From Aplidium turbinatum (lineage: Eukaryota; Chordata; Ascidiacea; Aplousobranchia; Polyclinidae), in contig OU964921.1 in assembly GCA_918807975.1 (NCBI GenBank), positions 35,118,498 to 35,182,497 of the forward strand: DNA of 64,000 bases, in the 5' to 3' direction. Under the pieces are notes generated by a model. It had not been told where the DNA came from. It ran no database searches and saw only the letters and a program-made list of their open reading frames with translations. Position numbers and translations under genes: made by a program. This document shows positions 33,254 to 43,489 of the stretch, piece by piece. Each line of letters starts with the position of its first letter. Positions within the stretch are counted from its first letter, which is position 1.

Positions 33254-33334
33254 ATGGAAATTCCTGGTTCTACAAAATGTGATGATGAAGATGACCAACC
33301 ACATTTTAACTTTTCATCACGAGGTGTGAGTTTG
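33254..33334 (+). CDS. Tentative first coding exon of ORAI
   Basis: ATG in good context (AAAATGG) opens a 27-codon frame reading MEIPGSTKCDDEDDQP, then HFNFSSRGVS. Using the donor TT|GTATATG at 33335 leaves two bases that join in frame to the ORAI exon at 36392, giving an F-G-W junction. A stronger donor (GT|GTGAGT, ending at 33327) exists but does not keep the frame. ORAI N-termini are poorly conserved, so homology cannot decide. It may also be a 5' exon of something else, or an intermediate exon may be missing. Confidence 0.4.
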
Positions 33335-33855
33335 TATATGACAAAGTGGTATTGATCCTACTAAATTGCTTTTATTGATTTCAACCTTGTTCATACAGTT
33401 TTTCATTTTAATGAAATGTACGTATCATATATATATTTAGCAGCTTTTATTTTGTGACATCTTCAGTGAGCAGATGGTTACATTTTTGAATATACTTTGA
33501 AAGCTGTTATATATATATATAGGTTGTTTGTGTGTAATGGTTCTGTACTTAGCAGGCATCAATTTTTAGAGACGGTGGCTGTAGCACTTACCAAGAATAT
33601 TGTGTTATCATGAACTCTAAATGCTTACGCTTGTAGGCTGTAGACCTCATTGCAAAGCCATGTATTTTGGCGCATAATTCTTGTAGTCACTTCCCCTCTA
33701 AAGCAATGATTCCTGATGTTTCCTGTGCATGAGTTCATGGATTTATGTTTGTTTAGTGGCTGTTTAGTGTTTACAGTGTTTACTAGTTAGGGTGCTATCA
33801 TTATGACATGGTTTTGTTTTGATGCATGCTCCTTAACATATGGTGTGTTATTAGT

Positions 33856-34032
33856 CGGAATGGCCCGTTTCGGTAAGTCCGATTCGGGGAGTCCGATCCC
33901 TTAACGAGGGATTGTTTCAATTTTTTTTTTTTAATGATTGGGTACCGTCGCCTAATTATCATTGCCGTTTTAGGGTTAGGGGTTAGAGGTTAGGAACTCA
34001 CCGAATCGGACTCACCGAATAGTAGCAGACCC
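33856..34032 (+). mobile_element. Small 9-bp-TSD MITE (GGAATGGCCCG family), copy 3
   Basis: Begins CGGAATGGCCCGTTTCGG and ends GAATAGTAGCAGACCC, 177 bp. The exact 9-bp duplication GTTATTAGT is at 33847-33855 and 34033-34041. Contains the family's central GTACCGT..GCCTAATTATCATTGCC block. It lies in the putative first ORAI intron. Confidence 0.88.
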
Positions 34033-36098
34033 GTTATTAGTTCCATGTTTTTAAAGTTGGTTTTCTTTGTAACTGCATGCTCATTTGTACAATGTTTGTG
34101 TTTTTGTTGTTAGGCACTACACTGTCAGCATTGTTTTGTTTTACGACTTTTTCACTAAAGTATCGTCAATTATATTATATAACCACCAGTTCGCTCTTGG
34201 ACAATCTCTATATCATTGATTGCATTTAGTGTTTATTGATAATATAGCAATAATCACAACAGCTAACCTGCTAACTGCTAGGCATCCCAAAATCTACCTT
34301 ATAGGCCTACCTCTTCGATATGTTGAGCTTCAAGCCTGACTTTTGAAGTTGGATATAGTTGGATGCCAGCTGAAGTTACTACATATAGTAGCCATAGTTT
34401 CTGACTACTTGGGCATGAAGAGCTGCTTTTTTCTTTTACTGACTCAACAACAAACAAAAGCTTGTTTTAATAGCTCTGTAACTCGTTGCTTTCTGAGTCA
34501 ACTTGTATGGATTTTCTGCAATGTTTTAGGGCGAGATTACGTGGGTCCTGGTTCGACACTGCTGGTTCATACTTTTTTAATAAAACTTACGATTCAAATT
34601 CCAAGCGGCTGATTAGCAGATCTTTCGTGCTGTTGCACAGATCTTTCTAATTATACATATACTTCATGTTTTCACATCAAGTACCCACTAAAATCAGCTT
34701 TTTTTGCTTGGAACCACATTCTCTGAATAAAAAATGCTTTTTTAATTCAAGTAATATAGTTCAATTGTTCAAGTTTATCAATTGTTTTAGAATTTGAGAG
34801 GGTTCCTAGATAATTTTTTTTTGGCCAAAAGAGAATGTGTCATCCTAGCACTAACGTTAAATTGTTAAACTGAAGTTAGGTTGTAATCTAACATAGTTCT
34901 AAATTTTGTTCTGCCAAGTTTTGTGGAGATCTTTGGAATGCAGGATTATAGTAATGGTCCTTGGTACCACATCTAGTTACAAAGAGAAATGGCACCAAAA
35001 TTAACAAACAAATCCAAAACAAATTCTCTTTGATTTAGTTGTAATGTGATAAATGCCATAGTACGGTAACCAATTTAAGTTATTGATGTTATCGTTTGGA
35101 ATAATTAAACACCCAAAAACAAATATTGCATATCAAATTATATTGACCTTAAATTATATAGTATTAAAACTATTTTTACACACTTGTTGCCAGACCAGAA
35201 TTAGAATTAAAGTTAGGAAAGGTTAAGGTAAGTGTTAGAGTTAGGATTTATGTTAGGGTTTTGATCTTTGCCTAGGACTGAAAAAAAATTCCAAAATGCA
35301 AGTTTTTGTTTTCAACAGCTTTAAACTTTTCTCAAATTAGGGCAGAATTCCTTGTCTGGCAACGCTATTGAAGCTACCATTGCACTATATATATATAGTG
35401 TAAATATAGCCACAGTCTAAATTATAACCAAATTGTACAGTGTACCGTACTGCAATATATCATTGTTTAAAGCAAACAACGTTTTACCCAACCAAGCAAA
35501 AAATATATTGTTTTTTCACTAGATGATGGCACTGATGAGTTTTCACGCTTGATTAAACGATTGCTTTTTAATGCTTTTCATTTCCTGTGAGGTGTACTAA
35601 TTAATCAATGGAACTTTCCTAGCACCTTTTTGCACTTAATGTTTTGGAATTGCTTTACATCTTCTAGAATAACTTGAATAATGACTATACTGCATGGTAA
35701 TGCATATTGCATATATGCATGAATTATATATATGCACATTTTTACGTACGTACTAATTTTCTTTCTAACCGGATCTTTTCAGCATGAGGAATTTCCTTGG
35801 TATTTTTAAAAATCTACAAAAATTGTCCACTGACACATGTTGACAAATAAAACTTCTACCACATTCAAAAATCTTTAAATTTTTGGTTACCTTATCTGCA
35901 AAGGGTACGTACTATGACCATTAATCTAATTTAGTATCGCTATTGGGCGGGTTTAAGAAAGTCATTGGTTACTTGCTTGTAAGCCTATGCTAACTTTTGA
36001 ATACTAAATACTTTGCTATTTTCAAGTATATTTCACAAATACCAAAATTTTTAAAGTTATTTTTTGATTAAAATCAGAAAAAATAGATTTTATTCATT

Positions 36099-36166
36099 TC
36101 ATATGGTATGCTTTGCAACGCTATGCAACACATATGGTATGCTATGCAACACATATGGTATGCAAC
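36099..36166 (+). repeat. Short tandem repeat (ACACATATGGTATGCTATGC)
   Basis: About three units of ~21 bp, each with CATATGGTATGC followed by a GCAAC-type step. It lies just upstream of the first certain ORAI exon. Confidence 0.7.
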
Positions 36167-36391
36167 GATTGCAACGTGAAGTAAGTGTTTCGAAAAAATT
36201 GTGATGTGTTTGCACATTGTTTACCCAGATTTGTTTGACTTAGTTATTACTATGTGAAAACTATTCGTATCAAACTTAATTTCATTGCTTGTATCCAGCC
36301 CAAGTTGTTTGCCTTACAAAGACATTTTTTTATTACAACACAAAACTTTGCAGAATCTTAATTGCAATTCATTCCTAGGAAGTTCTTACAG

Positions 36392-36518
36392 CGGGTGGGC
36401 AGCAGCGCGGTACGGAGTGAAAAAGAACATGACCACACAATGGCGTCAGTTGTATCTGAGCAGAGCAAAACTGAAAGCAATAAGTCGAACTTCAGCATTA
36501 ATTGCTGGATTTGCTATG
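36392..36518 (+). CDS. ORAI: ORAI exon: N-terminal cytosolic helix and start of TM1
   Basis: Acceptor TTCTTACAG|C, donor ATG|GTATAA. Begins in phase 2 (last base of a codon), so an upstream exon is expected unless translation starts at the internal ATG at 36429. Encodes [12 protein letters not shown], then [20 protein letters not shown], matching the TM1-proximal helix needed for STIM gating. Confidence 0.93.
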
Positions 36519-39500
36519 GTATAATATAAGTAAAATAGTTTTTCAAACTGAAATTCAAACAATATAAAGTTTCTGAAAGCCAGTATTTGTTAACAAAACT
36601 GTTAGTTTTATGTGTTTTTAAATTTAATAAAATGAAGCAATTCATATTTGATTTATTGTAGTTTAATTGATCAAGTCTAAACGAGGTATATATGTTTTTC
36701 TGTTAGGTGGCCATGGTAGAAGTACAACTGGATAGGCAAGTTGAATATGACGCAGTTCTACTGATACTTTTTTCAACTGTAACCACATGTCTTGTGGCTG
36801 TCCATCTTTTTGCATTGATGATAGCCACTTGCATGCTGCCGAACATTGAAGCAGTTTCCAATATCCACAATGCTAAGGCTGTAAGTTATTTCATGTTTAT
36901 TTTTTGATAAGGGAAAGCATAAACACTTAATTACCTATTACGATTTCACTTGCTATAATGAATCATCAATGTTTTCGGTGTATTTTTCCAGGCATAAACA
37001 AAATATTATGCTTAGTTGCAAAAGATCTTATTTTACAAAGCACACTCCATCTTAAATTCATCACCAATGCAGACTGTGATATTTTTTTTTGATTTTTCCA
37101 TGAATATGTATTATGTAAGTTCTATTAATTAGTAGATGCCATCATCATTCCAATTCGGTTTTGTCTCCATCAGTGGCCGATTCTTTCTTTGCAGCAATCG
37201 TCCTTTTTTTACCCCTTTCCTCTGGTTCACGTCTTTTTGGTAGGAATTAGGATATACGGTAATAGATGCTGTGCACTATGGCGCTCGGCCATTTAGGTGC
37301 TATTCAGTGTGTTAAATTACATTCATTGTTCAATTTATTTTTTGTTTGGTAGTGATTGTATCGTATTGTTTGTTTTAAATACAAAATTTATCCAAATGAG
37401 TAACCTAGCTGTTGCAATCTAACAAAATATTGTCTGAGTATGGTACTAGGCTAATCTTATACAATATAACTTGCTGGTTATAATAAGCAAATTGGCGTTT
37501 TTTTAATTGGTTTTTGTTTGGAGAAGCATTTCGAATACCCCTCTTTGAGAAAATCTTGCGTACGCCACTATCTGCAGTATTACCATCAAGCACCTAATGA
37601 AATCGGAATGGCCCGTTTCGGTGAGTCCGATTCAGTGAGTCCGATCCCTTAACGGGGGATTTTTTCAAATTTTTTTTTTAAATTATCGGGTACCGTAGCC
37701 TAATTATCATTGCCGTTTTAGAGTTAGGGGTTTGGGGTTAGGGTTAGAGGTTAGGAACTCACCAAATCGGACTCACCGAATCGGACTCACCGAATAGTAG
37801 CAGACCCTAATGAAATAGACTTTACTGGGAATAACACCTAAATGACTGAGCACCACAGTGCGCTGCACCTAAATATTATAGGATAGGCAATTAACCTAAC
37901 CTGTAATCGTTGATGTCACATTGGCGGATCATGCCAGTAACGTTGAGGGGAGGAACGATGTCATACATCTGACAAAGAAAAGTAGTTGGCCTACAGGTTA
38001 ATACAGTTAATTTATTACGTTTTAAGGAAATGATTGCCAGATTCGCAACTGATGTGGTGACCGTGGTAATGATTCTTTTGAATAAACACTAAACAGATGC
38101 CGCTGTGGGATTTTACAAATCTCTGAAAAGGGTTTTCTCCGAATTTGGATATCTCCGAATAGTACCTTACTGAATACCGATCTTATACTGCAACTGCCCA
38201 ATGCCCATCGTGTCTCCCTTCCTCAGTCCAACCATATATATCTGCTTTATCCTTCACCTGTTTTTCTATGTTTTTTCCTCTTGCCGTCCAACTTCAGAGC
38301 CATTGCCTTTCTGAGAGAAATTTCTGTCTCTTTAAGTTAACACATGTTCATGTCACTCATCTGACTCCATTAGTCCAAGGTTACATGTTGATGTAATTTC
38401 TCCCTGATCTGATGATATCGATTAATTCTTACGAAGTGTATTACTCCATCCACATTGTCCATTTTTTATTCTCCGTACATTGCATTGAATTTCTCATCAC
38501 TCTCTTACACATGGATCCACTTTGCTCCTATCACCATTAATATTTTTTCTAGATTTATTTTTATACCCTTTGTCGCAAATGCTTCCTTCCGTTTCCCAAA
38601 ATTTATTTCCAATCTCTCTATAGTACGCATGTGGATGACCTAGTCAAGACCATCCTCACACAAAATTTTGCTCAGTAAGCCTCCCTTTTCCTGTCACAAC
38701 ATAAACAGCAACAGAAAAATTATAATGTTTCAACAATAGTGATCCTTGGTGTACCCCAACTTCCGCAAAAAAAAAAAAACTGATCTAAATACTAGTATGA
38801 TTCAACTCTTGTTCTTGCACCCTCATTTATAGATATCACCACTCTCACTAGCAGTCCAGCACCAGTCGAGTATAAATTTAACTACAATAGACATAAAGAC
38901 AAGTTATGTTTTTGTTTTATGTGCTATGTGGTGTAGGATCCAATTTTGATGCTATGTCGATACAGCAAATGCATGTTTTCTACAGGAAATACTTTTTAAC
39001 TTTGTTTAGTACTTGTGTCCATTTCATGCCAGTTTTGTAACTTTGTGAAATATTTATCACTTTACAGATTCAGCAATCTCCTCATTACAAAATGCGAATG
39101 TATATTGAAATCGCGTGGATTCTCTCTACTGGTAAGCTGTTTTAATCGTAATGGGCTATCTAATAGCAATGTAACCTTTTATAAAATTTAATGTATGGTT
39201 GTTTCATGTCTCCTTGTATCGGTCTAACTCTAACTTGACATTGTGCTGCTCTTATGTTGAGATTATTCTGAGAATTGCTGGCATGGAGGCACAAGGAATA
39301 CGTTACTGATGAAACAAACATCGGCCGGAAATTGCATTAATATTACATTGTTTTTCCGTTTGTCTTTGAGGGTCTGCTACTATTCGGTGAGTCCGATTCG
39401 GAAAGTTCCCTATTCGGAGACAGCCTTTTTCGGAGAGTTCCTTATTCGGAGATTTTTTGAAATTTTTTTTGAAAATTATCGGGAACCGTAGCCTAATTAT

Positions 39501-42500
39501 CATTGCCGCTTTTACATCGTTTTAACGTCGCTAAACGTTGAAATCGTGCAGAAAAAAGATAGAAATAAAATGTTTGAACAATTAAATGAAAATTCGTCAT
39601 GTCAGTTCAGTTAAATTGTTTTTATTTGTGATTATCATATCAAAAACAATACACGTCAACATAGCAAAGATATTTAAGATATGAAGTGAGCATTTTGTTG
39701 CTCCGGTTTTCTTTGGTAAAGTTATGAATATGGAACGTACCATATCACTAGGGTCTTTCCGGTGTCATAAATATGATTTAAGATCTCAGTGGTTAGGTCT
39801 AAACCCCACTCATCTAAAGCTTCGAGAATTTCAACTATAAAAGAAACGATATTGTGGAATAAACTACAAAATTCTCTACTGTAAATAAACAGAAGGCGTC
39901 GTTGGATTTAGAATTTTGTAGTAGGTGAGGATTCTAATATATTCTAAGTTTGCATGCAGAAGGCGACGCAGGATACATGTCAATTTTATCTGAGCAAACA
40001 TTAATAGTTCAAAAATAAATTTAATTTGCTTTTTAGTCTTAAGATTTCAATGGTTAGGTCTAAACCCCATTCATCTAAAGCTTCGACTATTTTTTTTCTG
40101 CACCATTTCAACGTTTAGCGACGTTAAAACGATGTAAAAGCGGCAATGATAATTAGGCTACGATACCGACGAAGTTTAATTTAATTGTTTAAACATTTTA
40201 TTTCTATTTTTTTCTGCACGATTTGAACGTTTAGCGACGTTAAAACGATGTAAAAGCGGCAATAATAATTAGGCTACGGTACCGACGAATTTTCATTTGA
40301 TTGTTCAAACATTTTATTTCTATTTTTTTCTGCACGATTTGAACGTTTAGAGACGTTAAAACGATGTAAAAGCGGCAATGATAATTAGGCTACGGTACCC
40401 GATAATTTTCAAAAAAAAAATTCAAAAAATCTCCGAATAGGGAACTCTCCGAAAAAGGCTGTCTCCGAATAGGGAACTCTCCGAATCGGACTCACCGAAA
40501 CGGGCCATTCCGTGTCTTTGAAGCAGCAATTACCCCAGATGTCATATTGTCAGCCAATTTGACGCTTAGCTTATTTCTTAAGGTTTTAGTCGTATCCAGG
40601 TTTTATGCCCGGTCGCTGAAGATTTAGTGTAAGTGGACGGTAAAGCTAGAAAACTAATCTTTGGGTCCACCTTTAAACATGCCATAAAATGTCTTTCCAA
40701 AAACACAACCGCATGCTCTTGAGCGGTGTCATGCACTGACCCTGGCGCTTTTACGAGTGTCGCACTAGGACTCTCACCACTCGGCTATGCAGCCAACTTC
40801 CTTAATGTTTTCTACAATAGCATTGTCAAGCATGAGACTCAATTGTATCATGTACAGGCCAATGCTAGCACATAGAATTGAATGAAGAATGGCACAATGC
40901 TATTATTGTTTCTTTATTTCAAACTCAACTGACCCTGTTCTTGACGATTTATTCCGCAGGTGTTGGCCTCGTTCTGTTTTTGATTGAAATAGCTTTGCTG
41001 ATTTGGCTCAAGTTCTTAACGATTGGCACTTTGTCTCCTTCCTCTACAGACGGAACGACAGTTCCATCACCAATAAGTGGTATTTTATTTCTTTTTGTTA
41101 AAACAAATGTAAAAATCTCGACAAACGTAGGAAATAAAACTTATTAGAATTGGAGAAATATAAGCAATTAAGCATTGCATTGTATGCTGTATATAATATA
41201 CATATAATTATAGCAAATGTATGATGTATACGTATGATGATGATCATCATCATACGTATAATTATAGCAAATATATATAGTTATTACTATCTGAATCCTT
41301 AACAGCCTGTTTCACCTTTACGGATCATCAGAAGTTCTTATTCAAATAGAATATTTAAAAATAGATTCTTCTATTTGAATAAGAACTTCTGATGATCCGT
41401 AAAGGTGAAACAGGCTGTTAAGGTTTCAGATGGTAATAAATAACTATATTTGCTTTAAATCGCTCTGCGTTGCTTTTTTGCTTAGCATTGAGCACTTTTT
41501 GTAGTATTAATAGTTTTCACTGTTTTACATGTAATTATTACCGTATACTATATACCAACGGGGGAACAGGTGGATGAAGTCAATCAAGCTCAACGACTAT
41601 GAACTGTTGTGAAAGCGAATGTAGGCTGCAGCATGTCACCAGCTCCAATCGTCTTGGCTTGCCTTGCGATTGGACAAAGCTGATGGCCTTGTCAAGTTTA
41701 TGTGTGCTTGTTGAGTGTGCGCCATCAAGTCCACGTTAATCAACCCACGTACAGGCGTCTTCGCAAGACTTAATTACGAGCACCATCATCAAGACGAGGG
41801 ATAGCCATCATATACCTTATTAACTTTCCACTTAAATATTTGTGTGGAAGGCTCTTAACTTTATTTCGTTTGTATACAACTTGCATGGAGTCATGCGTGT
41901 TTATATGACTGCACTACCAACACACGTGATAAAATAATTATCCACAATATTAGCTGGGTAAGACTACAACACCGTGAGACTTTGAAGCGATGCAAAACCA
42001 ACAACGACAACTCCTAGGCTGGAGTCGTTCAGCAAGCAATGTCAACTACTAGTGTGTATTCTTTTGATGCTAAATTATCCGATTTGGATATCGTGTAATG
42101 CGTAGTAATAGTTGTTCATTATTTCAGACACACAAGTTCCTGCTATTGTTGCAACTGCAGTGCTGGTTCCTGTTGTGATTCTATTTGCTGGTTTTGCGAT
42201 ACATTTCTACCGAACTCTAGCTCAACATCGGTTCACGATTGTCAAAGATCAGGTCAATGAGTTAGAAAACATGGCCATCAATGAAGGTAGGTGATTCTTA
42301 TCAAACTTCTAATGGTGACCTCACCTAGAATTGGAGAATAGTGCTTCTTACGAACCCTTTTCAATGAATTATCAAGTCTCCGGACCCTAAACTTCTTTGA
42401 GTGACTTTGAGTTTTTTTTTAATTGCTGTACTTTTAAAATTATTACTAGTTTTCGTGCTTAACGTTTTTTGCTTTTTTTTTTAAAAACCAATGCTTTTAA

Positions 42501-42795
42501 GAACCCCTAAATACTTTGGACAAAGCCGCAGTTTGGGAACTGCTGGTCTATGTGACGATTTTGCCGTCATGCGTGTACTGTTTTGTTGTTTGCAGATAAT
42601 CTCGGTCACATCCATCCAAATTCCGCATTCGGAGATGGTGACTTTCATGCTCCAGTAAGCAGAATGCATTCAGGCGCATCTGTCCAAAGCCAATCTCAAC
42701 CGAACTATCGCAATCCCATCCTGTCACGGCCGGAAATTATAGTGCAAAGCGGGGATTCAAGTTTAAGCGGGCAATTCTCTACTGATCATGTTTGA
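36392..42795 (+). CDS. ORAI: ORAI calcium release-activated calcium channel (exons 36392-36518, 36707-36880, 39068-39131, 40960-41076, 42128-42286, 42596-42795)
   Basis: Pore subunit of the store-operated (CRAC) Ca2+ channel of the plasma membrane, gated by STIM when ER calcium falls. All introns are GT-AG and frames join exactly, giving 279 residues plus an unplaced N-terminus. TM1 reads [20 protein letters not shown]. Pore-lining positions match human K87, R91, L95, F99, V102 and the selectivity-filter E106, and W76 and H134 are kept. TM3 keeps the E190 equivalent ([13 protein letters not shown]). TM4 ([18 protein letters not shown]) includes the nexus, followed by a short NELENM segment where the STIM-binding coiled coil lies in vertebrates. 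The C-tail is longer than in human ORAI1 and Ser/Gln-rich. The N-terminal Pro/Arg-rich part of mammalian ORAI1 is not seen. Introns carry several MITEs. The gene is tail to tail with MORN3. Confidence 0.96.
36707..36880 (+). CDS. ORAI: ORAI exon: rest of TM1, TM2
   Basis: Acceptor CTGTTAG|G, donor GCT|GTAAGT. Encodes VAMVEVQLD with the selectivity-filter Glu, the first extracellular loop, TM2 ([17 protein letters not shown]) and [11 protein letters not shown], nearly identical to vertebrate ORAI. Confidence 0.97.
37263..37880. mobile_element. TIR element in an ORAI intron, itself hit by a MITE
   Basis: GCACTATGGCGCTCGGCCAT followed by TTAGGTGCTATT at about 37270-37305 is mirrored at 37830-37875 by AACACCTAAATGACTGAGCA and CCACAGTGCGC. 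A related block lies near 1146-1195. The small 9-bp-TSD MITE at 37604-37807 is nested within it. CACTGTGG-type ends recall CACTA elements, but I could not fix the exact ends or a 3-bp duplication. Confidence 0.5.
37604..37807 (+). mobile_element. Small 9-bp-TSD MITE (GGAATGGCCCG family), copy 4
   Basis: Begins CGGAATGGCCCGTTTCGG and ends GAATAGTAGCAGACCC, 204 bp. The exact 9-bp duplication TAATGAAAT is at 37595-37603 and 37808-37816. Longer than copy 3 because the GTTAGGGGTT-type and GAATCGGACTCACC runs are extended. Confidence 0.88.
39068..39131 (+). CDS. ORAI: ORAI exon: II-III loop and start of TM3
   Basis: Acceptor TTTACAG|A, donor ACTG|GTAAGC. Only 64 bp; encodes [20 protein letters not shown], aligning with SPHERMHRHIELAWAFS of human ORAI1. 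Confidence 0.95.
39370..40512 (-). mobile_element. Expanded 9-bp-TSD element (GGAATGGCCCG family), copy 5
   Basis: Same ends in reverse: GGGTCTGCTACTATTCGG at the left and AACGGGCCATTCCG at the right. The exact 9-bp duplication TGTCTTTGA is at 39361-39369 and 40513-40521. At 1143 bp it is far longer than its relatives. The extra length holds about three tandem ~120-bp units near 40085-40390, each with a TTTAGCGACGTTAAAACGAT hairpin half and AAGCGGCAAT, and an opposing half at 39508-39560. It could be closer to the family's longer parent. No coding frame is seen. Confidence 0.88.
40745..40800 (-). repeat. tRNA-like SINE head fragment
   Basis: On the minus strand GGCTGCATAGCCGAGTGGTG, then AGAGTCCTAGTGCGACACTC, resembles the first half of a Ser/Leu tRNA with its box A. 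A clear box B and the rest of a cloverleaf are lacking, so it is read as a SINE remnant and not a tRNA gene. Confidence 0.4.
40960..41076 (+). CDS. ORAI: ORAI exon: TM3 and second extracellular loop
   Basis: Acceptor TTCCGCAG|G, donor AATAA|GTGG (a weak but frame-preserving site). Encodes [19 protein letters not shown], with the TM3 Glu, then a Ser/Thr-rich extracellular loop. Confidence 0.93.
41229..41449. repeat. Palindrome plus long hairpin in an ORAI intron
   Basis: A perfect 32-bp palindrome (ATACGTATGATGATGA and its complement) lies at 41229-41260. Next to it, 41273-41350 and 41369-41449 are nearly perfect inverted arms of about 78 bp around an 18-bp loop: the left arm has AACAGCCTGTTTCACCTTTA and ATCATCAGAAGTTCTTATTC, each mirrored on the right. 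It could be a small TIR element without internal sequence, or a hairpin active as RNA. Confidence 0.8.
42128..42286 (+). CDS. ORAI: ORAI exon: TM4 and C-terminal extension start
   Basis: Acceptor ATTTCAG|A, donor GAAG|GTAGGT. Encodes [20 protein letters not shown], then [13 protein letters not shown] (TM4 end and nexus) and VNELENM. Confidence 0.95.
42596..42795 (+). CDS. ORAI: ORAI last coding exon: cytosolic tail
   Basis: Acceptor TTTGCAG|A; stop TGA at 42793-42795. Encodes [20 protein letters not shown] and a Ser/Gln-rich tail not conserved in vertebrates. The frame joins exactly and contains no stop before the expected end. Confidence 0.85.
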
Positions 42796-43439
42796 AATTC
42801 CATCATTTTACTGTCAAGGTGAAGTCTACTGCACACGAAGAACTCCCTCCTAGGTGACTCTTGCCCCATGTTAAATGATCGCAACTGGATTGAAGCACAA
42901 CTCAACAATGCACAACAATGCAAAGACAAGTGGTAACACAAATTGTAATACGTTTTACTGTCGGCGACATTTTAGCTTGTATCATGCTGTCGAAAAAATC
43001 ATATTCCTAATTGATTTCTGGCTGGAAACTGGTAATATTTTACAATTGCTCTGTCGCTCGTTTTGATTCAGACGTTTAATTTTACTTTGGTATTGTTGCT
43101 GGTGAGAATGACACCAAAAACGTGAAACACGTCAGCAACACTTTGCTAAACAATGGCAAAACTCAATGCCAAACGTGCATTGCATATTACGTGAACAAAA
43201 CGGTTAACTGCGTTCGGATAGAATATTGTAGTTTGAGACCTTTCATTGCAGCTAGTCGGACGTCTGTTTATCAGAACTATTTTTAGCCAGTCTTGATTTA
43301 AAATTCGGCTAGCCTCAACGTTCATAGTACAATTCAGTCAATGCTGAGGTCGATATTTATTTTGTAAGTTTAGCATATATGCCTTTGCAACTTTATATTA
43401 GGCTACTCTCTACACTACAGTATTGTGTTTTGTCTTCGC

Positions 43440-43482
43440 AATAAAATACCAAATTTTAAGCTTCTTCATTGAAAGCAATAAA
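43440..43482 (+). terminator. Candidate ORAI poly(A) signals
   Basis: AATAAA occurs at 43440-43445 and 43477-43482, about 650-690 bp after the ORAI stop codon, on the right strand. They are the first canonical signals I noted in the 3' region. No transcript evidence. Confidence 0.45.
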
Positions 43483-43489
43483 TTTGTTG

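Noticed and set aside
42300-42550. hAT fragment in the last ORAI intron (GCAGTTTGGGAACTGCTGG near its right side)
   Set aside because: Only one terminus-like string is visible, with no matching left end or duplication, so I did not list it as an element.
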